NCBI RefSeq assembly: GCF_030440515.1
Contig: NZ_CP076543.1
Location: forward strand, 7,789,001 to 7,853,000
From: Streptomyces xanthophaeus
GTDB lineage: Bacteria; Actinomycetota; Actinomycetes; Streptomycetales; Streptomycetaceae
Direction: 5' to 3'
Length of the DNA stretch: 64,000 bases
The notes under the pieces are model-generated. The model was not told the DNA's origin and searched no databases. It saw nothing but the letters and a program-made list of their open reading frames with translations. Within the stretch, counting starts at the first letter, position 1. Each line of letters opens with the position of its first letter. Shown piece after piece: positions 23,994 through 32,205 of the stretch. Made by a program: the position numbers and the translations under genes.

Positions 23994-25331
23994 ATGACCA
24001 CACCCGTCCCCGGTCCGGTGCGGCCTCCCGTGACGGTCCGGCCGGACGACGCGCGCCGGGCACTGGTGGCGGGATCCGTCGGCAACTTCATCGAGTGGTA
24101 CGAGTTCGGGATCTACGGCTACTTCGCCACCGTCATCGCGGCGCAGTTCTTCACCCCGGCGGGCGGCAGCGAGGTGGAGGGGCTCGTCAAGGCGTACGCG
24201 TCGTTCGCCCTGGCGTTCTTCTTCCGGCCGGTCGGGGCCGCGATGTTCGGGCGGTTCGGTGACCGCGTGGGCCGGCGGCCCGCGCTCGTCCTGGTCGTCT
24301 GCCTGATGACCGGTGCCACGGCCATGATCGGCCTGTTGCCCACGTACGCCTCGATCGGCGCGGCCGCGCCGTGGCTCCTGACCCTGCTGCGGATCCTGCA
24401 AGGGCTGTCGGCGGGCGGGGAGTTCGGCGGGGCGGTCTCGGTCATGACGGAATGCGCGCCGCCGGGCCGCCGGGGCCTGTACGGGGCCTGGCAGTCGTTC
24501 ACGGTCGCGCTCGGACTGCTCGCGGGCGCCTCCGTGGCGGTGGTCCTGGCGAGCGTACTGACCGCGTCGCAGCTGTACGGGTGGGGCTGGCGCGTGCCCT
24601 TCCTGCTGACCCTGCCGCTGGGGCTCGTCGCACTGCGGCTGCGGTTGCGGCTGCCCCGGGAGGAGCCGCCCGCCGTCACGCCGGGCGGTCGCGCGCCGGG
24701 CGGCGCCGGGACCCGGGGCGAGCCCCGGCCGCGTCCCGGGGAGACGGTCCGGGCCGTGGTGCTGGGCGTCGGCCGGATGATGGGCTGGTCGGCGGCCGGC
24801 TACACCTTCCTGGTGGTCATGCCCTCCTACCTGCAGAGCACGCTCGGCACCACCTTCCAGCGGGCCCTGCTCGGCACCGTCCTGGCGAACCTGGGGTTCG
24901 CCGCGGCGATCCTGCCCGCCGGGAAGCTGAGCGACCGGATCGGGCGGCGGACGGTGATGGTGGCGGGAGCCCTGCTGGTGGCCGTGCTCGCGCTCCCGCT
25001 GCTGCACCTCGTGCAGGACCCCGGCGGGCCGGCGTACGCGAAGGGAGCGGCGCTGTTCGCCGCGGGTGCCGGCGTCGGCCTGCTGGCGGGTCCCGGGCCC
25101 GCGATGCTGGCCGAGATGTTCCCGGCCAGGGTGCGCTGCACCGGGCTCGGGCTGGCGTACGCGCTGTCCAACGCCGTGTTCTCGGGCTGTGCGGGACTGA
25201 TCATCACCGAGGTGGTCGGGCGGACCGGGAATCCCGACGTCCCCGGGTACTACGCGGCGGCGGCCTGCACGGTGAGCGTCGCCGCACTCCTGACGCTGCG
25301 CGGCGACGACCACGAGCGGGCGCTGCGGTGA
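23994..25331 (+). CDS. MHS-family MFS metabolite transporter
   Basis: This 445-residue protein has the metabolite:H+ symporter signature near the N-terminus (GSVGNFIEWYEFGIYGYFAT) and 12 predicted helices. The motif A-like GRFGDRVGRRPALVLVV lies between TM2 and TM3, and there is a central RILQGLSAGGEFGGAVSVMT. MHS transporters import organic acids, compatible solutes and similar small molecules. The stop overlaps the GTG start of anmK (GTGA at 25328-25331), so both are translated as a unit. This raises the possibility that the transporter imports anhydro-MurNAc or a related wall sugar, an inference from context only. Confidence 0.88.
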   Translation: MTTPVPGPVRPPVTVRPDDARRALVAGSVGNFIEWYEFGIYGYFATVIAAQFFTPAGGSEVEGLVKAYASFALAFFFRPVGAAMFGRFGDRVGRRPALVLVVCLMTGATAMIGLLPTYASIGAAAPWLLTLLRILQGLSAGGEFGGAVSVMTECAPPGRRGLYGAWQSFTVALGLLAGASVAVVLASVLTASQLYGWGWRVPFLLTLPLGLVALRLRLRLPREEPPAVTPGGRAPGGAGTRGEPRPRPGETVRAVVLGVGRMMGWSAAGYTFLVVMPSYLQSTLGTTFQRALLGTVLANLGFAAAILPAGKLSDRIGRRTVMVAGALLVAVLALPLLHLVQDPGGPAYAKGAALFAAGAGVGLLAGPGPAMLAEMFPARVRCTGLGLAYALSNAVFSGCAGLIITEVVGRTGNPDVPGYYAAAACTVSVAALLTLRGDDHERALR

Positions 25332-26572
25332 GGCCGCTGCGTGTGGTCGGGCTGATGTCCGGCACGTCGTACGACGCGATCGACGCGGCCGCCGCCGACC
25401 TCGCCCTCGACGGCGACACGCTGGTGCTCACGCCCCTGGGGATGGTCAGCACGGCCTACGACGACGATCTGCGGACGGACCTGGCCGGGGCCCTGCCCCC
25501 CGCCGGGGCGGACCTCGCCACGGTGTGCCGGCTCGACACCCGCATCGGACGGGCCTTCGCCGCGGCGGCCGTGCGAGCGGACGAGGAGCTGTGCGGCGGC
25601 CGGGCCGACCTGGTGGCGTCGCACGGGCAGACGGTCTTCCACTGGGCCGAGGACGGCCGGGTGCACGGCACGCTCCAGATCGGCGAGGCGGCCTGGATCG
25701 CCGAGGCGACCGGCCGGCCCGTCGTCTCCGGCTTCCGTACCCGCGACGTGGCGGCCGGGGGACAGGGTGCGCCTCTGGTCAGCATCGTCGACGTGATGTG
25801 GCTGCGGGGCCGGCCCGGGGTACCGGTCGCACTCAACCTGGGCGGGATCGGGAACGTGACGGTCGTACCGGGCGGGGCGGAGGGGACCGGCGGCGAACCG
25901 CTGGCCTTCGACACCGGTCCCGCCAACGCGCTGATCGACGCGGCGGTGCGCGCGCTGGCGGGACACGACGCGTCGGGTGGGGCGTACACGATCGACACGG
26001 ACGGAGCTCTCGCGGCGCGGGGCGCGGTCCACCCGCCGCTGCTGCGAAGGCTGCTGGACGACCCGTACTACGCCCGTCCCGTGCCGAAGACGACGGGCAA
26101 GGAACTCTTCCACCTGCCCTATCTGCGCGCGGCACTGGGCCCGTACGGGCCGCTGCCCGCCGAGGACGTCGTCGCCACACTGACCCGGCTCACGGCCCGG
26201 ACCGTCGCCGACGCGATCCGGCCCTTCGGGGCCACCGAGGTGATCGCATCGGGCGGGGGGACGCGCAACCCGGTGCTGATGGACTGGCTGCGGGAGGAGC
26301 TGGGACGGCCCGGTGCGGCCGGCGGCCCCGGAGAGAACGGCGGGTGCGTGGTGCGGTCCTCGGACGAACTCGGGCTGCCTGCGGGGGCGAAGGAGGCGTA
26401 CGCCTTCGCCGTGCTGGGCTGGCTCACCGCGCACGGCCTGCCGGGCACCGTCCCCTCGTGCACGGGCGCCCGGCGCGCGAGCGTCCTCGGCTCGATCACG
26501 CCCGGCGGTCCGGGCCTGAGCCTGCCGCGGCCGCCGGCGACGGCGCCCGTCCGGCTGACCGTCGGCGGTTGA
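25328..26572 (+). CDS. anmK: Anhydro-N-acetylmuramic acid kinase
   Basis: This is a 414-residue AnmK homologue of the ASKHA fold. VVGLMSGTSYDAIDAAAADL is the diagnostic MSGTSxD motif; then VASHGQTVFHW, ALNLGGIGNVTVV, FDTGPANALIDAAVRA and the C-terminal IASGGGTRNPVLMDWL follow. The enzyme opens the 1,6-anhydro ring of anhMurNAc and phosphorylates it to MurNAc-6-phosphate in peptidoglycan recycling. It starts with GTG overlapping the MHS transporter stop. No MurQ homologue is seen in the window. An Arg/Thr/Pro-rich tail after residue 395 is of unknown use. Confidence 0.93.
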   Translation: MRPLRVVGLMSGTSYDAIDAAAADLALDGDTLVLTPLGMVSTAYDDDLRTDLAGALPPAGADLATVCRLDTRIGRAFAAAAVRADEELCGGRADLVASHGQTVFHWAEDGRVHGTLQIGEAAWIAEATGRPVVSGFRTRDVAAGGQGAPLVSIVDVMWLRGRPGVPVALNLGGIGNVTVVPGGAEGTGGEPLAFDTGPANALIDAAVRALAGHDASGGAYTIDTDGALAARGAVHPPLLRRLLDDPYYARPVPKTTGKELFHLPYLRAALGPYGPLPAEDVVATLTRLTARTVADAIRPFGATEVIASGGGTRNPVLMDWLREELGRPGAAGGPGENGGCVVRSSDELGLPAGAKEAYAFAVLGWLTAHGLPGTVPSCTGARRASVLGSITPGGPGLSLPRPPATAPVRLTVGG

Positions 26573-26631
26573 CCCGGCGGGGTTCCCTGCGGAGGTGGCT
26601 TCGCCTTTCTAAGTCCAATCTGCGTTGTTCC

Positions 26632-26643
26632 TAGAATGGTCGC
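26632..26643 (+). promoter_or_regulatory. Putative leaderless -10 element of the Fe-S-type regulator gene
   Basis: TAGAAT at 26632-26637 is followed by 6 bases and then GTG 26644, with no ribosome-binding site. The AT-rich stretch 26605-26640 stands out from the surrounding GC. No good -35 box was identified. Confidence 0.4.
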
Positions 26644-27369
26644 GTGAAGGATATCGACGCGATCGCGATGTTGCAGGATCCGGTGCGGCGCCGCCTGTAC
26701 GAGTACGTGGCGGCGCAGGGCCGCGAGGTCGGCCGCAACGAGGCCGCCGAGGCGGCCGGTGTGGCGCGCACGCTCGCCGCGCACCATCTGGACAGGCTGA
26801 CCGAGGCCGGGCTGCTGGAGAGCGGCAGCCGCCGTCTGACGGGCCGCTCGGGCCCGGGGGCCGGCCGGCCGGCCAAGGTGTACACGAGGGCGCGGGCCGA
26901 GCGGTCGGTGTCGCTGCCGGCCCGCGACTACCTCACCGCCGCCGAGCTGCTTGCCGAGGCCGCCGAGCAGGCGGGTCTGGACGCGGCGCTGTGCGCGGCC
27001 GCAGGCCGCAGGGGCGAGGCCCTGCGAGGCTCGGCGCCGCCCTGTGGCGGACTGGAAGAGGCCATGGAGATGCTGGCCGGCCGCGGCTACGAACCGTACC
27101 TGGAAGGCGGTGAGGGCGTGGCGGGCGGGGACGGCGTCCAGGATGCCGAAGGCGCCGTGGCGGTGACCGGGGCGCCCGAGCCTGTGGTCCGCATGCGCAA
27201 CTGCCCCTTCCACGCAGTCGCCGAACACTTCCCGCCGCTCGTCTGCGGCATGAACCTCGCGCTGCTGGAAGGGCTGTTCGGTGCGGACGGTCCCGTTCGC
27301 GCCCGTATGGATGCCCGGCCGGGGGAGTGTTGTGTGGTGATCGAGAATTCTAAAAACAACGACCGTTGA
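26644..27369 (+). CDS. Winged-helix regulator with C-terminal cysteine cluster (putative Fe-S)
   Basis: The 241-residue protein has an N-terminal winged helix (ALQDP-type start as MLQDPVRRRLYEYVAAQGRE, helix-turn-helix NEAAEAAGVARTLAAHHLDR). A linker and a C-terminal half follow with a Cys pattern: NCPFHAVAEHFPPLVCGMN and, about 30 residues later, GECCVVIE. This is the arrangement of SufR-like regulators whose C-terminal cysteines bind an iron-sulfur cluster. Redox or iron sensing is therefore likely but not proven. It starts at GTG 26644 without a ribosome-binding site. The downstream DUF3291 gene begins 31 bases after its stop, and its promoter dyad overlaps the end of this gene. Confidence 0.85.
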   Translation: MKDIDAIAMLQDPVRRRLYEYVAAQGREVGRNEAAEAAGVARTLAAHHLDRLTEAGLLESGSRRLTGRSGPGAGRPAKVYTRARAERSVSLPARDYLTAAELLAEAAEQAGLDAALCAAAGRRGEALRGSAPPCGGLEEAMEMLAGRGYEPYLEGGEGVAGGDGVQDAEGAVAVTGAPEPVVRMRNCPFHAVAEHFPPLVCGMNLALLEGLFGADGPVRARMDARPGECCVVIENSKNNDR

Positions 27370-27394
27370 CATAGAGAGGTGGTCGTGCTGGGAT
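27357..27394 (+). promoter_or_regulatory. Promoter of the DUF3291 gene with overlapping dyad operator
   Basis: A perfect -35 TTGACA (27366-27371), a 17-base spacer and TGGGAT (27389-27394) lie 6 bases before ATG 27401, which suggests a leaderless mRNA. A 12-bp palindrome CAACGACCGTTG (27357-27368) overlaps the -35 and the end of the regulator gene. It is a candidate binding site for the adjacent Cys-cluster regulator. Confidence 0.6.
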
Positions 27395-27400
27395 GAGGCC

Positions 27401-27958
27401 ATGACCGCATCGGCGCACGCCACCCACCTCGCCCAGCTCAACGTCGCCACGCTCCTCCACCCCTTCGACGACCCGCGCATGGCACCGTTCGTCGAGATGC
27501 TCGATCCGGTCAACGCCGCCGCCGACCGTGCGCCCGGCTTCGTGTGGCGGCTCGTGGAGGAGGGGCAGGCCGACGCCACCGGCATGCGCCCGGCGGGGGA
27601 GGACGTCATCGTCAACCTGTCGGTGTGGCAGACCCAGGAGGCCCTGTGGGACTTCGCCTACCGCAGCGGGCACCTGGAAGTGATGCGCCGGCGCCGCGAA
27701 TGGTTCGAGCGGCACGTCGAGGCGCACCTGGTGCTCTGGTGGGTCCCCGCCGGGCACCTGCCGACCGTCGGCGAAGCCCTGGAGCGGCTGGCCGACCTGC
27801 GGGCCCACGGGCCGTCCCCCCGCGCGTTCACCTTCGCCTCCGCCTACACCGCCGCCGACGCCGCCCAGCACCTCCTGGCCGTGCCACCGGTACGGCCCGA
27901 GCAGGCCGCCGCAGGCGCGGGCTCCATGCCGGCGGTCCCTGCGGGGGAAGCACGCTGA
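27401..27958 (+). CDS. DUF3291 domain protein
   Basis: The 185-residue protein matches DUF3291, with an antibiotic-biosynthesis-monooxygenase-like dimeric alpha/beta-barrel fold: HLAQLNVATLLHPFDDPRMA, FVWRLVEEGQADATGMRP, VIVNLSVWQTQEALWDFAYR and the MRRRREWFERHVEAHLVLWW strand-helix. Function is unknown; distant relatives bind heme or aromatic polyketides. It follows the cysteine-cluster regulator, and its own promoter carries a palindrome at the -35, so it is probably the regulated target. The ATG appears to start a leaderless transcript. Confidence 0.85.
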   Translation: MTASAHATHLAQLNVATLLHPFDDPRMAPFVEMLDPVNAAADRAPGFVWRLVEEGQADATGMRPAGEDVIVNLSVWQTQEALWDFAYRSGHLEVMRRRREWFERHVEAHLVLWWVPAGHLPTVGEALERLADLRAHGPSPRAFTFASAYTAADAAQHLLAVPPVRPEQAAAGAGSMPAVPAGEAR

Positions 27959-28004
27959 ACCCTGCCTTCGAGCGCTGCCCGACGCCTCGGACGCCGCCTC
28001 GGTC

Positions 28005-28418
28005 TCAGCTCGCGACGTTCGCGCAGATGGCGTAGGCGCTGAATCCCAGGGGCACGGTGTCGGTGTTCTGCACGGTGACGATCCACGAGGTGTTGCCACT
28101 GCCGGGGAACGACCGGATCGTGAGCAGTTTGGCCCCGTTGCCGACGAACCCGCCCCCGATCACCTTCTTACCGGCCGGGCAGGTGGCCACGACCTGCTCG
28201 AACGCGTTCGGCTCGACGACCGCGCCTTCCTGGCGCACGACCTCGTAGCCGGTGATGCCGGATCCGCCCTTGTCGCCGTGCTGTACGGGAACCGAGGGCA
28301 CCGGGCCGTCCGAGCCGCCGTCCGGGCCGGTCACCCCCTCTGCGTGTGCGCCGGCGACACCGAGGAGCACGGTGATGGCCGTGGAGGCGAGGACGGTGAC
28401 CAATCGGCGTGCGTGCAT
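28005..28418 (-). CDS. Small secreted protein of Streptomyces type
   Basis: This 137-residue preprotein has an N-terminal signal peptide (MHARRLVTVLASTAITVLLG with AHAEG cleavage). The mature domain contains CPAGKKVIGGGF and ends SAYAICANVAS. Two cysteines (ATCPAGK and AICAN) likely form a disulfide across a small beta-sandwich. The C-P-A-G-K-x-V-x-G-G-G motif and final AxxxCA pattern recur in secreted actinobacterial proteins of unknown function. It is convergent with the DUF3291 gene. Confidence 0.75.
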   Translation of the reverse strand: MHARRLVTVLASTAITVLLGVAGAHAEGVTGPDGGSDGPVPSVPVQHGDKGGSGITGYEVVRQEGAVVEPNAFEQVVATCPAGKKVIGGGFVGNGAKLLTIRSFPGSGNTSWIVTVQNTDTVPLGFSAYAICANVAS

Positions 28419-28744
28419 GTTCTCTCCGTCGCTCGGAAGGATGGGACCTCGCTCCCGTGACTACCAGGACCGGGGGCGCGGCGGGCGGAGCGCGACCGCG
28501 CCGCCGTTCCTGGTGACCTGTTCGGAGCAGGCCGTGCCGTACGGACGGCAGCTGCCCGCCCGGCTCCCCGGCGACCTGGGTCCGACGGCGACCGTCCGAC
28601 GGCGACTTGCGCGGCCAACCGGGGGGTCGCGGCGCGCGCCGCGGACCCGGTGGGTCGCCCGGGCTGCTACTGCTGGGCCGGGCCGGGCGCCGCCGCCCGC
28701 CCCGGTCGTCCCGGCCGTTCCCGAGCACACCAGGAGCCACGTAC
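28419..28744. other. Intergenic region, no gene seen
   Basis: These 326 bases lie between divergent secreted-protein genes. The composition is GC-rich and every open frame is Arg/Pro/Gly-rich without coding character. An AGGAG at 28732-28736 serves the downstream gene. Promoters for both neighbours must lie here but no clear boxes are visible. Confidence 0.6.
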
Positions 28745-29959
28745 ATGCCGACCCGCGCCCGTGCCCGCGCCCGAGCCCGCCGAGGCAGCCTCCGCACCGG
28801 GCTGTCCGCCACCGCCTTGACCGCCGCCGCGCTCGCAGGGCTGCTGCAGCCCGCACAGGCGGCCGGTGACCCGGGCCCCGGCGACGGCCGCCCGCACCAC
28901 GACAAGCGCCTCCAGCGGCAGCTCGACGGGCTGGTCGCCCAGGACGACGGCCCTCCCGGGGTCATCGCCATGCTCACCCGGGGCGACCGTACGGAGGTGT
29001 ACACGGCCGGCGTCGGCGACATCGCCACCGGTCGCCCGCCGCACCCCGACGACCACATGCGCATCGCCAGCATCGCCAAGGCGTTCAGCGGGGCCGTGGC
29101 CCTCCGGCTCGTCGACCAGGGCCTGCTCTCCCTCGACGACACCATCGGCGAGCGCCTGCCCGGACAGCCCGAGGCCTGGCACGCGGTGACGCTGCGCCAG
29201 CTCCTCCAGCACACGAGCGGTCTGCCCGACTACTCGGCAGACCCCGGGTTCCTGGAGATCCTCAACGCCGACCCGCGCCACGTGTTCGACCCGCGCACCC
29301 TCCTCGACTTCGTGGCCGACGAGCCGCTGCGCTTCGCCCCCGGCTCCCTGTACGAGTACTCCAACTCGGACAACATCGCCGTCGCGCTCATGGCCGAGGC
29401 CGTCACCGACCGCCGCTACGAGGACCTCCTCAAGGAGCTCGTGTACCGCCCGCTGGGGCTGCGCCGCACCAGCCTCCCCCTGGGCTACCGGCTCCCGCAG
29501 CCGTACCTGCACGGCTACGACGTCCAGCCGCCCGCCGAACCGGAGGACATCAGCGAGGCCCTGGGCGCCTCCGGTGTCTGGGCCTCCGGCGGCATCGTCT
29601 CCACCCCCAGGGAACTGGGCACCTTCATCCGGGCCTACGGCGGTCCGGCCCTGCTGTCGCCGCAGACCCGCAAGGAGCAGCTGACCTTCCGTCCCGGCGA
29701 CTCCTCGGAGCCGGCCGGCCCCGGCACCAACGCCGCCGGACTGGCGATCTTCCAGTACACCACCCGCTGCGGAGTGCTCTACGGCCACACCGGGAACTTC
29801 CCCGGATACACCCAGCTCGCCGCCGCCACACCCGACGGAACCCGGTCGCTGACCTTCTCGATCAACACCCAGACCAGCAAGGGCAACAAGCCCGCACTGC
29901 TGGCCCGACTGCGCACCGTGCAGGAGAACTTCGCCTGCGCCCTGCTCAAGGAGCACTGA
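28745..29959 (+). CDS. Serine beta-lactamase-fold hydrolase / D-alanyl-D-alanine carboxypeptidase (class C type)
   Basis: The 404-residue preprotein has a signal peptide (TGLSATALTAAALAGLLQPA, then AQAAGD). The serine-hydrolase motifs SxxK (IASIAKAF), YxN (YEYSNSDN) and HTG (YGHTGNFPG) are in order. The sequence LRQLLQHTSGLPDYS is the typical LLxHTSGL segment of family S12 enzymes related to Streptomyces R61 DD-carboxypeptidase. It would act outside the cell on D-Ala-D-Ala-like peptides or esters. ATG 28745 has AGGAG 8 bases upstream and directly precedes the signal peptide. Confidence 0.92.
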   Translation: MPTRARARARARRGSLRTGLSATALTAAALAGLLQPAQAAGDPGPGDGRPHHDKRLQRQLDGLVAQDDGPPGVIAMLTRGDRTEVYTAGVGDIATGRPPHPDDHMRIASIAKAFSGAVALRLVDQGLLSLDDTIGERLPGQPEAWHAVTLRQLLQHTSGLPDYSADPGFLEILNADPRHVFDPRTLLDFVADEPLRFAPGSLYEYSNSDNIAVALMAEAVTDRRYEDLLKELVYRPLGLRRTSLPLGYRLPQPYLHGYDVQPPAEPEDISEALGASGVWASGGIVSTPRELGTFIRAYGGPALLSPQTRKEQLTFRPGDSSEPAGPGTNAAGLAIFQYTTRCGVLYGHTGNFPGYTQLAAATPDGTRSLTFSINTQTSKGNKPALLARLRTVQENFACALLKEH

Positions 29960-30105
29960 GCCGCAGCGGCGACTCCGGTTGTCGCGACGCCGGTTGCGGC
30001 GGGGCGGCGGGCGGTGCGGCGGGCGGAGCGGCGGCGGGCGGCGCGGCGGCGTGGCGGTGTGGCGCGAAAACGATCACGCTCGTCCGCGCCGCCACCCGCG
30101 ATCCC

Positions 30106-30117
30106 TATGCTGACGCC
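30106..30117 (+). promoter_or_regulatory. Putative leaderless -10 element of the LLM oxidoreductase gene
   Basis: TATGCT at 30106-30111 is followed by 6 bases and ATG 30118, with no ribosome-binding site. The -35 is not obvious. Confidence 0.4.
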
Positions 30118-31107
30118 ATGCTGCTCGACATACCCCTTTCAGCGCTGGAAGTCGCGATGGTGCAAACGGGCACCCGAGCCGCGGACACCCTGCGGGACAC
30201 CACGGCCTTCGCCCAAGGACTGGAGAACCTCGGTTACCACCGCATCTGGTACGCGGAGCACCACCACTCTCCCGCGATCGGCGCGTTCCCACCCGTCGTA
30301 CTGACGGCGCACGCGGCCGCCTCGACCTCGGCCATCCGTCTCGGTTCGGGCGGCGTGCTGGCCCCCAACCACGCCCCCCTCACGCTGGCGGAGCAGTTCG
30401 GCACGCTGGCCGCCCTGCACGAGGACCGCATCGACCTGGGCATCGGCCGCGGTCCCGGCACGTTCGACGAGCCCACCGCGCGGGCGCTGCGCCGCGGCGC
30501 CGGCCCGGCTACGGATGCCGAGTACCGGGACGACGTGGCCGCGATCCTGTCGTTCCTGGTGGACGAGGTGGCACTGGGGCCGCTGCCGGAGCCGTGGCTG
30601 CTCGCCTCCAGCCCCGCGGGGGCCGCGCTCGCCGCGGAACTCGGCCTGCCGGTCGCCGTCGCGCACCACATCAGGCCGGACAACACCCTCGCGGTGCTGG
30701 AGCGATACCGGTCGGCGTTCACCCCGTCCCGCTGGTGCGAGCGGCCCCGGGTGCTGCTGTGCGTGGAGGCGGTGTGCGCGGAGACGGAGGAGGAAGCCGT
30801 CCGGCGGGCCGGGCCGATGAACGTCGTCAAGGCCGGCCTCCTGAAGGGGGAGAGCCAGACGCCCTTCCCGACCCCGGCGCAGGCGGCCGGCCACCCCTTC
30901 ACGGAGCAGGAGCGGCAGGCGCTGGCGGGCTTCCGCGCCCAGCAGGCCGTCGGCACGCCCGAGGCGGTCGTGCAGCGGCTCGCACACCTGGCGGCCGAGA
31001 CGGGGGCGGACGAGCTGATGCTGGCCACCCCCGTCTACGACCTCGCTGACCGCATCGCCTCGTACGCGCTCATCAGGAAGCACTGCGGAGCCGCGACGGC
31101 ACCGTAG
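30118..31107 (+). CDS. MsnO8-type LLM class (luciferase-like) flavin oxidoreductase
   Basis: The 329-residue protein begins MLLDIPLSALEVAMVQTGTR and carries the luciferase-like monooxygenase pattern. Landmarks are YHRIWYAEHHHSPAIGAFPP, the IRLGSGGVLAPNHAPLTLAE segment, RIDLGIGRGPGTFD and the C-terminal VQRLAHLAAETGADELML. The EHHHSP and LAPNH features match the MsnO8 subfamily, which contains flavin-dependent enzymes found with antibiotic clusters and also alone. Which oxidation it performs is unknown. There is no partner flavin reductase nearby. A terminator hairpin follows the stop. Confidence 0.9.
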   Translation: MLLDIPLSALEVAMVQTGTRAADTLRDTTAFAQGLENLGYHRIWYAEHHHSPAIGAFPPVVLTAHAAASTSAIRLGSGGVLAPNHAPLTLAEQFGTLAALHEDRIDLGIGRGPGTFDEPTARALRRGAGPATDAEYRDDVAAILSFLVDEVALGPLPEPWLLASSPAGAALAAELGLPVAVAHHIRPDNTLAVLERYRSAFTPSRWCERPRVLLCVEAVCAETEEEAVRRAGPMNVVKAGLLKGESQTPFPTPAQAAGHPFTEQERQALAGFRAQQAVGTPEAVVQRLAHLAAETGADELMLATPVYDLADRIASYALIRKHCGAATAP

Positions 31108-31114
31108 GCCGGCC

Positions 31115-31135
31115 GGGGCCGCTCCCCGCGGCCCC
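31115..31135 (+). terminator. Hairpin terminator after the LLM gene
   Basis: The 8-bp stem GGGGCCGC, loop TCCCC, GCGGCCCC lies 8 bases after the stop of the LLM gene. There is no T-run, as is common in Streptomyces. Confidence 0.6.
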
Positions 31136-31354
31136 GCGGCGCCGACGGGCCGTGACACTGCTCACAGGCGGCGCGGCACCACGGACGCGGCCACAACCGT
31201 TGGCGCTCCGAGGTTGTCGGCCTCTCGCCGAGGGGCCCGTGTGCACTGAGCCACACAAAACGGGCCATTCGGTCGAGAAAGGGGTCCGAACGGATGACCT
31301 AGCCTGGACCGACCAGCGAGATCCGGGGGCTGAGGGCAAAGGAAGAGCACGTCC

Positions 31355-32176
31355 ATGCGCATCACCACCACTTCCGCACGTCGTCGACGGGCGGGGTCCG
31401 TCGCTGCGGCCGCCCTCCTCGGCCTCCTGGCGGCAGCCGGCACTCCCGCGTACGCCGCCACGGACGGCTCGGTGGGCCATGCCCCGGACGCGCCCCCCGG
31501 CGACCACGCCGCACCGGCCGGAACCGCGAGCGCCGCCCAGGGGACCGCCCGGAGCGCCTCCGGGGTCCCGCTGGGGATCTCACGGCTGGCGCAGGGCTCG
31601 GGGCGCCAGGTCGCGATCACCATCGACGACGGCCCGGATCCCCGCTGGACGCCCCAGGTCCTGGAGACGCTGCGGAAGAACCACGTCAAGGCCACTTTCT
31701 GCATGATCGGCACCAAGGCGCAGAAGTACCCGGAGCTGGCGCGCGCGGTCGCCGCCGACGGGCACAAGCTGTGCGACCACTCCGTCGACCACGACATCAC
31801 GATGGACCACAAGCCCGTCGCCTACCAGCGGCAGCAGATCCTCGACGGCAAGGCCATGATCGAGAAGGCCGTCCCCGGGGTCCCTGTCACGTACTACCGC
31901 GCGCCGGGCGGAGCCTTCACCCCTGACAGCCGCGCCATCGCCGCCGCGAGCGGCATGCGCCCGCTGGGCTGGAGCGTCGATCCCCAGGACTGGAACCGCC
32001 CGGGCCTGGAAGCCATCCTCGCCACCGTGGAGGGCAAGCTCCCCCGGCAGCCGACGGTCCTCTTCCACGACGGGGGCGGCGACCGCAGCGAGACCGTCGC
32101 CGCGCTGAAGGAGTACCTGCCCTGGCTCAAGAAGCAGGGCTACAGCTTCTCCTTCCCGGTCAGTACCACTCCCTGA
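31355..32176 (+). CDS. Secreted polysaccharide deacetylase (CE4)
   Basis: The 273-residue preprotein has a signal peptide (about residues 1-34, cleavage near AYAATD), an Ala/Gly/Pro linker and a NodB-homology domain. The motifs are in order: ITIDDGPDP (metal/base Asp), CDHSVDHD (the His-x3-His metal ligand pair), YYRAPGGAF (motif 3), LGWSVDPQDW (motif 4) and VLFHDGGG (motif 5). It would remove N-acetyl groups from chitooligosaccharides, peptidoglycan or similar polymers outside the cell. A TAGCCT -10-like element at 31300 leaves a leader of about 50 bases; GGAAGAG before the ATG is the ribosome-binding site. Confidence 0.92.
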   Translation: MRITTTSARRRRAGSVAAAALLGLLAAAGTPAYAATDGSVGHAPDAPPGDHAAPAGTASAAQGTARSASGVPLGISRLAQGSGRQVAITIDDGPDPRWTPQVLETLRKNHVKATFCMIGTKAQKYPELARAVAADGHKLCDHSVDHDITMDHKPVAYQRQQILDGKAMIEKAVPGVPVTYYRAPGGAFTPDSRAIAAASGMRPLGWSVDPQDWNRPGLEAILATVEGKLPRQPTVLFHDGGGDRSETVAALKEYLPWLKKQGYSFSFPVSTTP

Positions 32177-32205
32177 GGGGCACCCGGTCCCGGCCGGCCT
32201 CTCCG

